Part shown: piece after piece, positions 1-6,701 of the stretch
Layout of the letters: each line of letters starts with the position of its first letter
Position numbering within the stretch: position 1 is the first letter of the stretch
Assembly: GCA_034007245.1 (NCBI GenBank)
Contig: JAVERH010000114.1
Location: forward strand, 1 to 7,168
Source: Anaerosoma sp034007245
GTDB lineage: Bacteria > Actinomycetota > Coriobacteriia > Anaerosomatales > Anaerosomataceae
Reading direction: 5' to 3'
Length of the DNA stretch: 7,168 nt
Translations under genes and position numbers: made by a program
Notes under the pieces: model-generated
Database searches by the model: none
The model's input: only the letters and a program-made list of their open reading frames with translations
What the model was told of the DNA's origin: nothing

Positions 1-1811
1 ACCCAAAGCCCAATGCTGAACGGAGAACCCCCCAGCTCGCCAGGCACACGTCGCCGAATGCTTTCCATTGCGCACAAAAGCCTCGAGGCCCGCTGGAACT
101 GGTCCGTAGTTAGCAGCCTGAGGGTGTATCTCATGATCACGCCGGTGCCTGCGTCATCTGGTCGACGCATGCGACGCAAGAACAGGTGGTAGGCGGCGAC
201 ACCCAGATATGCCTCAGTCTTGCCTCCACCGGTCGGGAACCAAATGAGGTCTACGCAGTCCCTGTACTCGTCATCTGCATCGTGGACCGAGGGCAAGGCC
301 AGCAGTAAGAAAGCGGCTTGAAATGGAAACCACCGTCCTCTTCCTTCAGCCTCAAGAGCGTCTGGATTGGGGGCGGCATAGGGCGCTGTGAATGACAAAT
401 AGCGGTGAGTCCGGTCAGATACGGCGGCACGGAGTTGGTTCAGGCCGGCCGCCTGCTGAAGCAGAATCGCGGCGTTTGCCAACTCAAATGCCCTGCGCGC
501 AATGGAATCGGAATCAAGCAGGGCGAGACCTGATCGCATCCGGACGAGAGCCTCGTCGCAGGCATCGAGGTGTCGCCCTGCCGCGTCGGCCAGCCGGTCT
601 GCCAGGCCCTCGGCCTCGCGTCGGCACTCCAAAATCCACGTCTGGTACGAGTCTGCCATTTCAGTCAACCGGCGCAAGCCCACGCCGTCGGACAGATCAG
701 CCAGACTCGAGATGGGTATCCCATCGGACCCATCACCCGACCCTGCCGTGGTGCTCGGGGTCTCAAACGACGGCAGGACATCGGCGCACAGTGAAATGTC
801 GCCTGTGGTCGCGTCTTGCCGCCAATTCGCTGCGCATCCATGGCCAACGGCGTAGGTCAGACGATCTCTGTAGAGCAGCTCTAGCCCGGCATCTTCGTCG
901 TCGGCGTGGGCGTACTTCCCCACGCGTAGAGTCGGGTACGGGAGAATCTCGCCTCCGCCGGAAACCGCCACGTTGAGCTCGCACTGGAAGAGGGTCTTCT
1001 CGTCAACGGCGCGGACGCCACCGGCATGCCGGTTCACGAGGATGGCCGTGATGAGGTGCCCGGGGCCGTGAGTCGGGTTAGGCCGAACGAACACCTCAAT
1101 GCCTCCAGAGAGGTCTTCCATGTTGGATGAGCTGCTGCTCTTGGGCTGCCAGCGCGATCTTGCAGAGGTGTCGGGGAGGCCAGACGCAGCAAACTCGGCT
1201 TCAATCTCCCATGTGACTCGTTTGCGCCAAACGAAGTCCTCCTCGCCGATCTGAACCTTGAGCGGGACGTACCTGCCGCCACGGGCTGACACCAAGAGAA
1301 GTGAGCCGGGAGCAAGATCCGCGAGGAAGCTTAGGCCCATGCTGCTGGGCTGAAAGCCGTTGGCCAGCGACACGTCAAAGTCTTCTGAGTCTTGCGAGGC
1401 TCTCGCCTTCCGCAACCGCCCCGAGATCTCGGCGACTCGCTCGGCCACAGCCTCCTGCCGGTCTGCGCCAACCTGTTCACTCGCCTCTGCAACCGACTCG
1501 AGGCCCTCTGAGTCGCCCGACTCAAGAACCCGGTCACCGGTCTGCAGCGGGTACAAGACGCCCACGCCATATCGCCTCAGCGGCCGATACCTATGGCTGA
1601 GGATCTCCTCGCCTGTTCCAGCCTCACGGTAGGGTCTGTAGGCCTCGGGCGTGTCCGCAGAACCGCCCGTCTTTCCTCGCTGGCCTCCACTCGGAGCGGG
1701 GAACCTCACAGAGACAGTGCAATCGAGTTCTGCGCCCTGCGGATCGGGACCCACAAGTTCTCGCCTCAAGGCCTCAAGGAGCGCGCGCCTGGCGTCGATG
1801 GCAGTCTGCAT
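1..1811 (-). CDS. drmA: DISARM core helicase DrmA, N-terminal 603 residues (3' end beyond window)
   Basis: I read this frame directly from the complement of the left part of the window: 603 codons from the ATG at 1811-1809 with no stop, running off the left edge. DrmA is the helicase of the DISARM phage-defence system; it works with the DUF1998 protein DrmB on foreign DNA in the cytoplasm. Seen: an N-terminal RRELVGPDP stretch (residues 16-24), a long poorly conserved region (about 25-490), then RWFPFQAAFLLLAL (493-506), a Walker A motif in WFPTGGGKTEAYLG (524-537) and RYTLRLLTTDQFQRA (561-575) just after it. This combination is characteristic of DrmA as I know the family, whose members are usually well over 1,000 residues, so about half is here. 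The Walker B motif and the C-terminal helicase domain lie outside. The start is one base after the stop of the preceding helicase gene, so the two are co-transcribed. The AGGGGG at 1828-1823 is a possible but distant ribosome site. I am confident of the family; the class of DISARM is unresolved. Confidence 0.87.
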   Translation of the reverse strand, partial: MQTAIDARRALLEALRRELVGPDPQGAELDCTVSVRFPAPSGGQRGKTGGSADTPEAYRPYREAGTGEEILSHRYRPLRRYGVGVLYPLQTGDRVLESGDSEGLESVAEASEQVGADRQEAVAERVAEISGRLRKARASQDSEDFDVSLANGFQPSSMGLSFLADLAPGSLLLVSARGGRYVPLKVQIGEEDFVWRKRVTWEIEAEFAASGLPDTSARSRWQPKSSSSSNMEDLSGGIEVFVRPNPTHGPGHLITAILVNRHAGGVRAVDEKTLFQCELNVAVSGGGEILPYPTLRVGKYAHADDEDAGLELLYRDRLTYAVGHGCAANWRQDATTGDISLCADVLPSFETPSTTAGSGDGSDGIPISSLADLSDGVGLRRLTEMADSYQTWILECRREAEGLADRLADAAGRHLDACDEALVRMRSGLALLDSDSIARRAFELANAAILLQQAAGLNQLRAAVSDRTHRYLSFTAPYAAPNPDALEAEGRGRWFPFQAAFLLLALPSVHDADDEYRDCVDLIWFPTGGGKTEAYLGVAAYHLFLRRMRRPDDAGTGVIMRYTLRLLTTDQFQRASRLLCAMESIRRRVPGELGGSPFSIGLW

Positions 1812-1812
1812 A

Positions 1813-3555
1813 TCAGCCCATACCCCCTGTCGTCATCGATTCCAGCATTGTTCGAATGACCTCCGCACGTTCGCCCTCTGGGAGACACATCACCAAGCGG
1901 CCCGTGGACCTCGTCACGGCCACGTAGAGGAGGGCGCGCTGATCGCTACGATCTATGTTGCCGACATCTGTAACTACAACGGCGCGGGACTCCAGCCCCT
2001 TAAACGCATGAACCGAGCAGTAGCGAATCTTGCCGTTGACACTGAATTCGAATGGCACTAGGTCGGGCCTAGTGCTCGCCAGCGAGGCTGCGGCCGAGCG
2101 CGTATCCGATAGTGACGACAGTACGACAATCTCGTGTCGTCTGTAGCCCTCACGGAGCAGTCCGTCGAGCGCGTTGGTCAGCAGCTCACCTTGGTTCTGA
2201 GCGTCAGAATAGTAGCGCCACTCCGGCTCGATGCCGTCGTCCAACCTCAAGACTCCAGAGTAGTCAGGCGAGATGCCGCCAAACGGCGCCACAAGCGCAG
2301 AGACCCGCGGGGTATTCCTGCAATTCTTGCGCAGGGCATATCGCGGTGTCCCCGCAAGACGTTTGTCTTGCCGAATCACGTCAAGTGAGGTGGTCGCGCC
2401 GTAGATGTCCTGACCCTGCAAGTCGCCAAACATCAACCATGGAGCGTCCGACAAGCCGGAGCGCAGAGACAGGTCAAGCACGTCGATGTACTGCGATCTG
2501 AGGACGTCTTGAGCCTCATCGAGCACGACCGAATCGAACGGTACTGTTTCGCTGCCTTCAACCAGGGCAGCAAGAGCCGCCTCCGGAAGTCCCTGCTCCC
2601 AGAATGAAGAACTGGCGTTCGGCGGCGCTGCTTGCATGCCAGCGATTCTCAACATGTAGGCATGGAGGCTGGCAACCGTGACCGTCTCACCCAATGGGGC
2701 GCACTCCGCCGCAAGCCAGCGCGACAGCAGGCGATTGAAGCACAGGAACAAGACACGTTCGCCTCGCAATGAGGATCTGCGCACAGCCTCAATCGCAAGC
2801 AGGGTCTTCCCCGTGCCTGCAGGCCCCTCGAAGATGACCCGGGGATTCGCCTCCATCGCGTCAAGCGCGACATACTGTTCTTGCGTGTACTTCCTGATCT
2901 CAGCTGTCTCACGTCGCGCACGTGCTCGCGGACTCTCATTGATCTCGAACTGAGGGCGTAAGACCCGCGCGATGTCGAGGACTTGTTGCGCCGTTGGAGC
3001 GCTCTTGGTTTGGTCAAACCATGCCCCGGTCGGACAAGATGCCGCGAACTGCCGGGCGCTTGCCAGCACACCGAGAATCAGCCCGCGCATGTTCTTCGCT
3101 TTGTACTTCTGGCTGTCGATGACTTGCCAGTCGTGCCACTCTCCAGACCTCTCATCGAAGGGCACGAACGGCATCACGACCGCAGATGCAAATAGCACAG
3201 GGCTCAGGTCCGGGCGTTTATCAAGAAGTGTCCTGCGGAGGCTGTGCATGGCATCGGCCGCCTGCCGAAACGGACCCCTAACATCCAGCTTCGCGTTTCG
3301 ACCGATTTGCCAGCCCGCGGCTGTTCGGCGAATAGTCTTCGCTCCCTTGACCTCCAGGCACAAGACCCCCATTCCTGGGACGATGGCCAAGAAATCCGCT
3401 TCACCCGACAGCTGACTAACGTGCTGCGCGATGTCGAGCGAGTGAAGCACAACCCAGTCGTCAGTCTCGGGCGAATCGCGCAGACGAGCAAAGATCTCGG
3501 GCTCCGCAGGGCTGAGACACTCTGGCGGGCAGAACGCGGGCATCATCTGCGCCAT
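1813..3555 (-). CDS. NERD nuclease-domain / UvrD-like superfamily 1 helicase fusion
   Basis: This 580-residue protein probably couples a restriction-type nuclease fold (NERD) to an ATP-dependent DNA helicase. The N-terminal NERD signature is GEADFLAIVPGMGVLCLEVKG (51-71), in which E52, D54, E68 and K70 fit the nuclease-like acidic/lysine pattern. The helicase motifs are in order and intact: Walker A GPAGTGKT (244-251), Walker B VVLDEAQD (343-350), motif III GDLQGQD (377-383), motif IV-like KNCRNT (410-415), motif V VHAFKGLE (515-522) and motif VI YVAVTRS (544-550). The length is normal for NERD-UvrD proteins. The frame stays open upstream to 3750, but I chose the ATG at 3555 because it follows the previous stop by one base and has AGGGAG at 3568-3563, 7 bases ahead; the extra 65 residues look non-native. 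It sits between two unknown genes and drmA in an apparent single operon, which suggests a role in the same defence system. The exact substrate and whether NERD cuts DNA are inference. Confidence 0.9.
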   Translation of the reverse strand: MAQMMPAFCPPECLSPAEPEIFARLRDSPETDDWVVLHSLDIAQHVSQLSGEADFLAIVPGMGVLCLEVKGAKTIRRTAAGWQIGRNAKLDVRGPFRQAADAMHSLRRTLLDKRPDLSPVLFASAVVMPFVPFDERSGEWHDWQVIDSQKYKAKNMRGLILGVLASARQFAASCPTGAWFDQTKSAPTAQQVLDIARVLRPQFEINESPRARARRETAEIRKYTQEQYVALDAMEANPRVIFEGPAGTGKTLLAIEAVRRSSLRGERVLFLCFNRLLSRWLAAECAPLGETVTVASLHAYMLRIAGMQAAPPNASSSFWEQGLPEAALAALVEGSETVPFDSVVLDEAQDVLRSQYIDVLDLSLRSGLSDAPWLMFGDLQGQDIYGATTSLDVIRQDKRLAGTPRYALRKNCRNTPRVSALVAPFGGISPDYSGVLRLDDGIEPEWRYYSDAQNQGELLTNALDGLLREGYRRHEIVVLSSLSDTRSAAASLASTRPDLVPFEFSVNGKIRYCSVHAFKGLESRAVVVTDVGNIDRSDQRALLYVAVTRSTGRLVMCLPEGERAEVIRTMLESMTTGGMG

Positions 3556-3556
3556 T

Positions 3557-5110
3557 CTAGATCTCCCTGTAGAGAGGAAGGGCGCCCGACGGACACGTCG
3601 GCGTGTGGTCCACAATCTCAAGCACACGCTGTGCGGACAAGACACCACCATCATCGTTGCCGAGATCGAAGTCCCAATACCCGAGGCGCAACAGTTCCAC
3701 GGAGTCTGCGCGAGCAACCTGCCGTAGAAGCAACTTCTTGATCTGAACACCGGCCTGCAGGTGTGCGCGACGGATTGCTTTCATTTCGAGCCACAGCGTT
3801 TCTGACTCCTCCGCGAGTCCCGCCAGCATCATGATTGCGTCGAAGTCCGTCCGCGCGTTCGTCATGATGTTCCTTGTGGAGAGCCAATTGCGGACGTTCT
3901 GATAGCTCGCGATTGCCGAGCCACATCTCAGCAGATCAAGTGCGACCGCCTCGTAGCCATCCCGCGCCGCACGCGCTCGCAGCCGAGCCTTCCACAATGC
4001 TTGACGGCCTCTCAAGTGCTCGCACTGTCTGCCCATGATTCGATTGGCCACATCGACAACATAGTCTCCACCGCCAGTCGACCTGTGCAACAAGAACATT
4101 CCGGACTCGATGTCTGAGATCGGCAACTTGACTATCTGGCTCCCAATCTCGCGCGCGAAGTCGATCACGAGCATGCGGGCGTCAGGGTCGTCTTCCACGA
4201 GAAGCAGGCTCGCAGGCTCAAGTAGGAACCCGCGTGTGGGAACGGGATCAGAATCAAGTTCCTCCTTCGCCCGCTCGCGAGCGGCGGAGACCGTGACGGC
4301 CTCGAACAACACGGCAGAGTCGGGAAGAACGCCCTCATCGAGCACTTGGATGTCAGGCCGAGGGGCCATGATCTTGCAGGCTATCGCACCGGGGAGCCCA
4401 GGCAAGTAGGCCGAGCAAGCCTCGGAATGGACAAAAGCACTCTCAGGTCTCCACGAGTCGGGCAGCCAATCGTACGACACGGAGACCATCTGGTGAGCCC
4501 TAGGCGCGGTCAATACGTGTGATGCGTAGCGGGTGAACCACGAAAACGGCCCCGCCAGTAGCAGCCGATCATACGTCGCGCCACTCTTCAGCTCCGCGGG
4601 AGAAAGTAGCGGGAGTGCGTCAGGACCGATGAGCTCATCCACGGTCTCGCGTGCTGCGGCCAGCAGGTTGGTCGGGCAAACCACCATGGCTTCCCGCTCA
4701 ACTGTCGGCTTGCAGAACAGGCACGCAGCGCACTCGAGGTACGGAGCCAAATCCTCCTCGATCAGTTCCATCAGAACCGACATGATCTGGGCACTGGTCT
4801 CTCGCAGAGCCGGCCAGCCCACCCCCAGGGTCTTGGCATCGCCCTCCAGGACTTGCATCGTTTCGGAGTTGTTCAACGGACAACGGGCGAAAGAGACCGG
4901 TGCAGCAGAAACGTAGTAGCGATAGCGTTCAGCAGTGCGAAGGAACCGGTCGACGTATACGTCCTGAAGTGCGGCCTCCGCCTCACAAAGGCGCCTCAAA
5001 CGACTGATATCTCGAGAGAATCGGTAGAACCCGGGGTGATGCAGCCGCAGACGCGTGTACGCCGTCCCGCGAGAGCATTCGTAGACGGCGGACGCGGTGG
5101 CGAACTCCAT
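3557..5110 (-). CDS. Unknown protein in DISARM-type operon, possible C-terminal half of DrmE
   Basis: I do not recognise this 517-residue protein with certainty. It has no signal peptide or obvious membrane segment, so it is probably cytosolic. Visible: four cysteines in C-x2-C-x2-C-x11-C spacing (C127, C130, C133, C145) inside YLECAACLFCKPT and the following strand; a hydrophobic strand and helix (VVCPTNLLAAARETVDELIG, 143-162); DRLLLAGPFSWFTRYASHVL (181-200) followed by YDWLPDSW; and a basic helix with AGVQIKKLLLRQV (453-465) ahead of GYWDFD. No Walker A or nuclease motif is evident. Two starts are possible: GTG at 5119, overlapping the upstream stop as GTGA, or ATG at 5110 with GGGGTGA five bases ahead; I chose the ATG for its ribosome site. 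It lies directly upstream of the NERD helicase and drmA, where class 2 DISARM carries drmE. With the preceding gene it totals about 860 residues, near my recollection of DrmE's size, so a split DrmE is plausible but unproven. Confidence 0.85.
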   Translation of the reverse strand: MEFATASAVYECSRGTAYTRLRLHHPGFYRFSRDISRLRRLCEAEAALQDVYVDRFLRTAERYRYYVSAAPVSFARCPLNNSETMQVLEGDAKTLGVGWPALRETSAQIMSVLMELIEEDLAPYLECAACLFCKPTVEREAMVVCPTNLLAAARETVDELIGPDALPLLSPAELKSGATYDRLLLAGPFSWFTRYASHVLTAPRAHQMVSVSYDWLPDSWRPESAFVHSEACSAYLPGLPGAIACKIMAPRPDIQVLDEGVLPDSAVLFEAVTVSAARERAKEELDSDPVPTRGFLLEPASLLLVEDDPDARMLVIDFAREIGSQIVKLPISDIESGMFLLHRSTGGGDYVVDVANRIMGRQCEHLRGRQALWKARLRARAARDGYEAVALDLLRCGSAIASYQNVRNWLSTRNIMTNARTDFDAIMMLAGLAEESETLWLEMKAIRRAHLQAGVQIKKLLLRQVARADSVELLRLGYWDFDLGNDDGGVLSAQRVLEIVDHTPTCPSGALPLYREI

Positions 5111-5115
5111 TCCGC

Positions 5116-6144
5116 TCACCCCGCTTGGGCTAGGAAGAAGGCTGTCACTTCAACGCCCGGCGGTATCGTGACGCCGGGCGGCAGATCATCGCCTATGCAC
5201 AGGACGTTCTCATCGCTGCTATTCATAGCGATTTCCGCATTAAGCTCATCGACTCCCTCGCCGTACTGCGGGTCGTTCTTGTCCAGGACGACGATCCACG
5301 CAGAATCGGCGTAGTACTTTCGCCATCGTAGAAAGCCCTTCGGCCCGTCGAAGACGACGACACGGGGGGCCAGTTTCATTCGCTCCGGCAGGCTCTTGGC
5401 GCCTGACGTGCTGTACACGTCGCTCCAGCTAGGGTCGGTGGAGTTTGAGTACTTGCGGACACGCAGCAGATCGTTGAACGTGCCCTCAGCGAACTTGCCC
5501 GCATCGAGAGGCACACGGAATCTCACTTCGGACAACTCACTCCTGAGCTGCGGTCCATTACCAAACAGAACGCACTCAACTCTCGCATCTCGATTGAAAG
5601 CTTCTAAGTCGCTGTGTGGCAAGAAGCTGACCCAGAACTGGTGTGACGCCGTCCTCGCCTTGCGTCCCCTGCCGTTGCTTGGAATCTCGTCAGGAGTCAG
5701 AGTCGTCCGCTGGATGTTGGTCGCGTAGTGAAGCGGCTCGTAGAACGCACATGGCTTGCCTTTTTCGCGGCTGTGGATCTTGACATACTCAACGCCGCCG
5801 ATCACTTGTGTCCCACCGAACGTCCCGAGGCGCGGGGAGTCCCCGCCTGGACTGATAAACCTCAAGACCGCGGTGTTCGGCAGTGCCTTGAGTTCAGAAA
5901 AGCGCTGACTGGCCGTCACACCCGAGAGCTCGCGTTCTGACACAGCGAGAATCGCTCCCAGACCAAGCATTGGCGCGGCCATGTACCGATCGGGCACAGC
6001 GAGGGCGATGACGAGGCGAGACCTCTCCATCACCCCTCTCGCCGCAAGTCTCCCAACGAGCTCGTGAAACCCGGCCCATGCCGGGACCGCGTGCCAAGCC
6101 CCGGTATCACCGTCGGCGTATTCAAGACCAGCGGGCAGCATCAC
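5116..6144 (-). CDS. Unknown first protein of DISARM-type operon, possible N-terminal half of DrmE
   Basis: This 342-residue protein belongs to no family I can name with certainty. It appears soluble, with no signal peptide. Its N-terminal part has a hydrophobic strand and a small-residue helix (SRLVIALAVPDRYMAAPMLG, 42-61, then LGAILAV), and its C-terminal part has alternating strands and helices of Rossmann type: RVVVFDGPKGFLRWRKYY (261-278), WIVVLDKND (283-291) and NVLCIGDD (313-320). There is no P-loop. The second block looks like a P-loop-less nucleotide-binding or inactive helicase-like fold, which is inference. The start is GTG at 6144 or ATG at 6141, both following GGGGGA; an in-frame TAA lies just upstream, so little extension is possible. 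It is the first gene of the apparent operon, behind a hairpin and a possible promoter, and its stop overlaps the alternative GTG start of the next gene (GTGA), implying coupled translation and a roughly one-to-one partner. It may be the N-terminal half of a split DrmE. Confidence 0.85.
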   Translation of the reverse strand: MMLPAGLEYADGDTGAWHAVPAWAGFHELVGRLAARGVMERSRLVIALAVPDRYMAAPMLGLGAILAVSERELSGVTASQRFSELKALPNTAVLRFISPGGDSPRLGTFGGTQVIGGVEYVKIHSREKGKPCAFYEPLHYATNIQRTTLTPDEIPSNGRGRKARTASHQFWVSFLPHSDLEAFNRDARVECVLFGNGPQLRSELSEVRFRVPLDAGKFAEGTFNDLLRVRKYSNSTDPSWSDVYSTSGAKSLPERMKLAPRVVVFDGPKGFLRWRKYYADSAWIVVLDKNDPQYGEGVDELNAEIAMNSSDENVLCIGDDLPPGVTIPPGVEVTAFFLAQAG

Positions 6145-6171
6145 ACAAATCCCCCATTCATCCCATCTCGA

Positions 6172-6180
6172 AGGTTAGCA
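6172..6180 (-). promoter_or_regulatory. Possible extended -10 promoter element for the defence operon
   Basis: On the minus strand the sequence TGCTAACCT fits an extended -10 box (TGn followed by TAnnnT). It ends about 27 bases before the first start codon of the operon. A matching -35 box is poor: the best is a T-rich GCTTTA about 16 bases upstream. It is downstream of the long hairpin, as expected for a promoter serving only the defence genes. The call rests on position and a short motif. Confidence 0.3.
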
Positions 6181-6238
6181 CCTCGGACTGACATAAAGCT
6201 CTTCGGCATTGAGATTCTGTCCGCGGTCGCGTTTCGAA

Positions 6239-6282
6239 CGAAGCGCAACACCCCCGGCGGGGGAGCCGAGGGTGTTGCTTCG
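6239..6282. terminator. Long hairpin separating the sortase side from the defence operon
   Basis: An inverted repeat pairs CGAA (6239-6242) and GCAACACCC (6245-6253) with GGGTGTTGC (6270-6278) and TTCG (6279-6282), with a two-base bulge. The stem continues inward through CGGC (6255-6258) with GCCG (6265-6268), closing a six-base loop. This gives about 17 base pairs. No T-run follows on either strand, so it is not a textbook intrinsic terminator. It lies between the sortase-side sequence and the first defence gene, where it could end read-through from the right. A self-complementary TTCGAA occurs on both flanks (6233-6238 and 6279-6284). Confidence 0.5.
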
Positions 6283-6336
6283 AACTATTGAAACCCGCGG
6301 CCGAGGGGGACCGCCGGGGGTTCCCGGGAGGGGGCG

Positions 6337-6642
6337 TCAGTTGCCGGCGTCACCGTTCGAGTAGCTCTCGAGCAGCTCACCCTGCACGAGGATGCGGCCG
6401 GTGCCATCCGCTCGACCGTACGTGCACGTGGACGGCGTGAGAGACCATCTGCCGGCCTTGGCGCTTGAATCCCACGCCACGGGCGCTCAGAGCGCTCCAC
6501 GAGGCCACACGGCGCGATCTGGATCCAGCTGGGCCACGCACACGATGCAGCGTGGCGAGAGAAGCCGGACAAGGTAGTCACATCCGGTCACGTCACCCGT
6601 ACCCCGGGTCCAGAAGTCCGGAACACTGTGCGCTTCGCCCAT
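6337..6642 (-). pseudogene. Remnant of a second class B sortase (C-terminal part, one in-frame stop)
   Basis: Read from the ATG at 6642-6640, this minus-strand frame gives a 51-residue peptide with SVPDFW (6-11), ends at a TGA (6489-6487), and then continues in the same frame to a terminal TGA at 6339-6337. The second part carries the class B sortase active-site strand LTPSTCTY and then GRILVQGELLE. The cysteine and the likely catalytic arginine are ten residues apart, as in Staphylococcus aureus SrtB. DFW near the start matches DFW in the adjacent sortase. Everything N-terminal to it, including the catalytic histidine region, is missing, and only about 20 bases separate it from the hairpin of the upstream gene. 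A strong GAGGGGAG (6654-6647) sits four bases before the ATG, so the short peptide might still be made. It could not be an active sortase. The DNA of the two sortase tails is clearly similar but far from identical, suggesting old paralogues. Confidence 0.65.
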
Positions 6643-6662
6643 GACACTCCCCTCGCAGGACT

Positions 6663-6689
6663 GCCGGCCGGGGTGTTCCCCCGACCGGC
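6663..6689. terminator. Hairpin just downstream of the sortase gene
   Basis: GCCGGCCGGGG (6663-6673) pairs with CCCCGACCGGC (6679-6689) over 11 positions, with one G-T wobble in the minus-strand transcript and a five-base loop. It begins 12 bases after the sortase stop codon in the direction of transcription. There is no T-run behind it, so it may act as a Rho-aided terminator or as an mRNA 3'-end stabiliser. Confidence 0.5.
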
Positions 6690-6701
6690 GGTCGTCGGCC
6701 T

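Noticed and set aside
392..976. Long plus-strand open frame, rich in Arg, Pro and Ser
   Set aside because: It is antisense to drmA, has low-complexity composition typical of shadow frames in GC-rich DNA, and shows no recognisable motif.
3244..3741. Plus-strand open frame of 165 codons
   Set aside because: It is antisense to the NERD helicase and the end of the preceding gene, with no family resemblance.
3556..3750. Upstream 65-residue extension of the NERD helicase frame
   Set aside because: It overlaps the end of the preceding gene, its residues look like a shadow translation, and a good ribosome site with ATG exists at 3555.
4853..5314. Plus-strand open frame of 153 codons
   Set aside because: It is antisense across the junction of the two unknown genes, and its composition does not look like a real protein.
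6285..6581. Minus-strand open frame of 98 codons
   Set aside because: It overlaps the sortase relic in another frame; the STC-containing frame explains this DNA better.
6145..6701. tRNA gene, attachment site or CRISPR array in the boundary region
   Set aside because: I looked for cloverleaf-type pairing, spaced repeats and duplicated flanks, and saw only the hairpins, the G-runs and the sortase relic.
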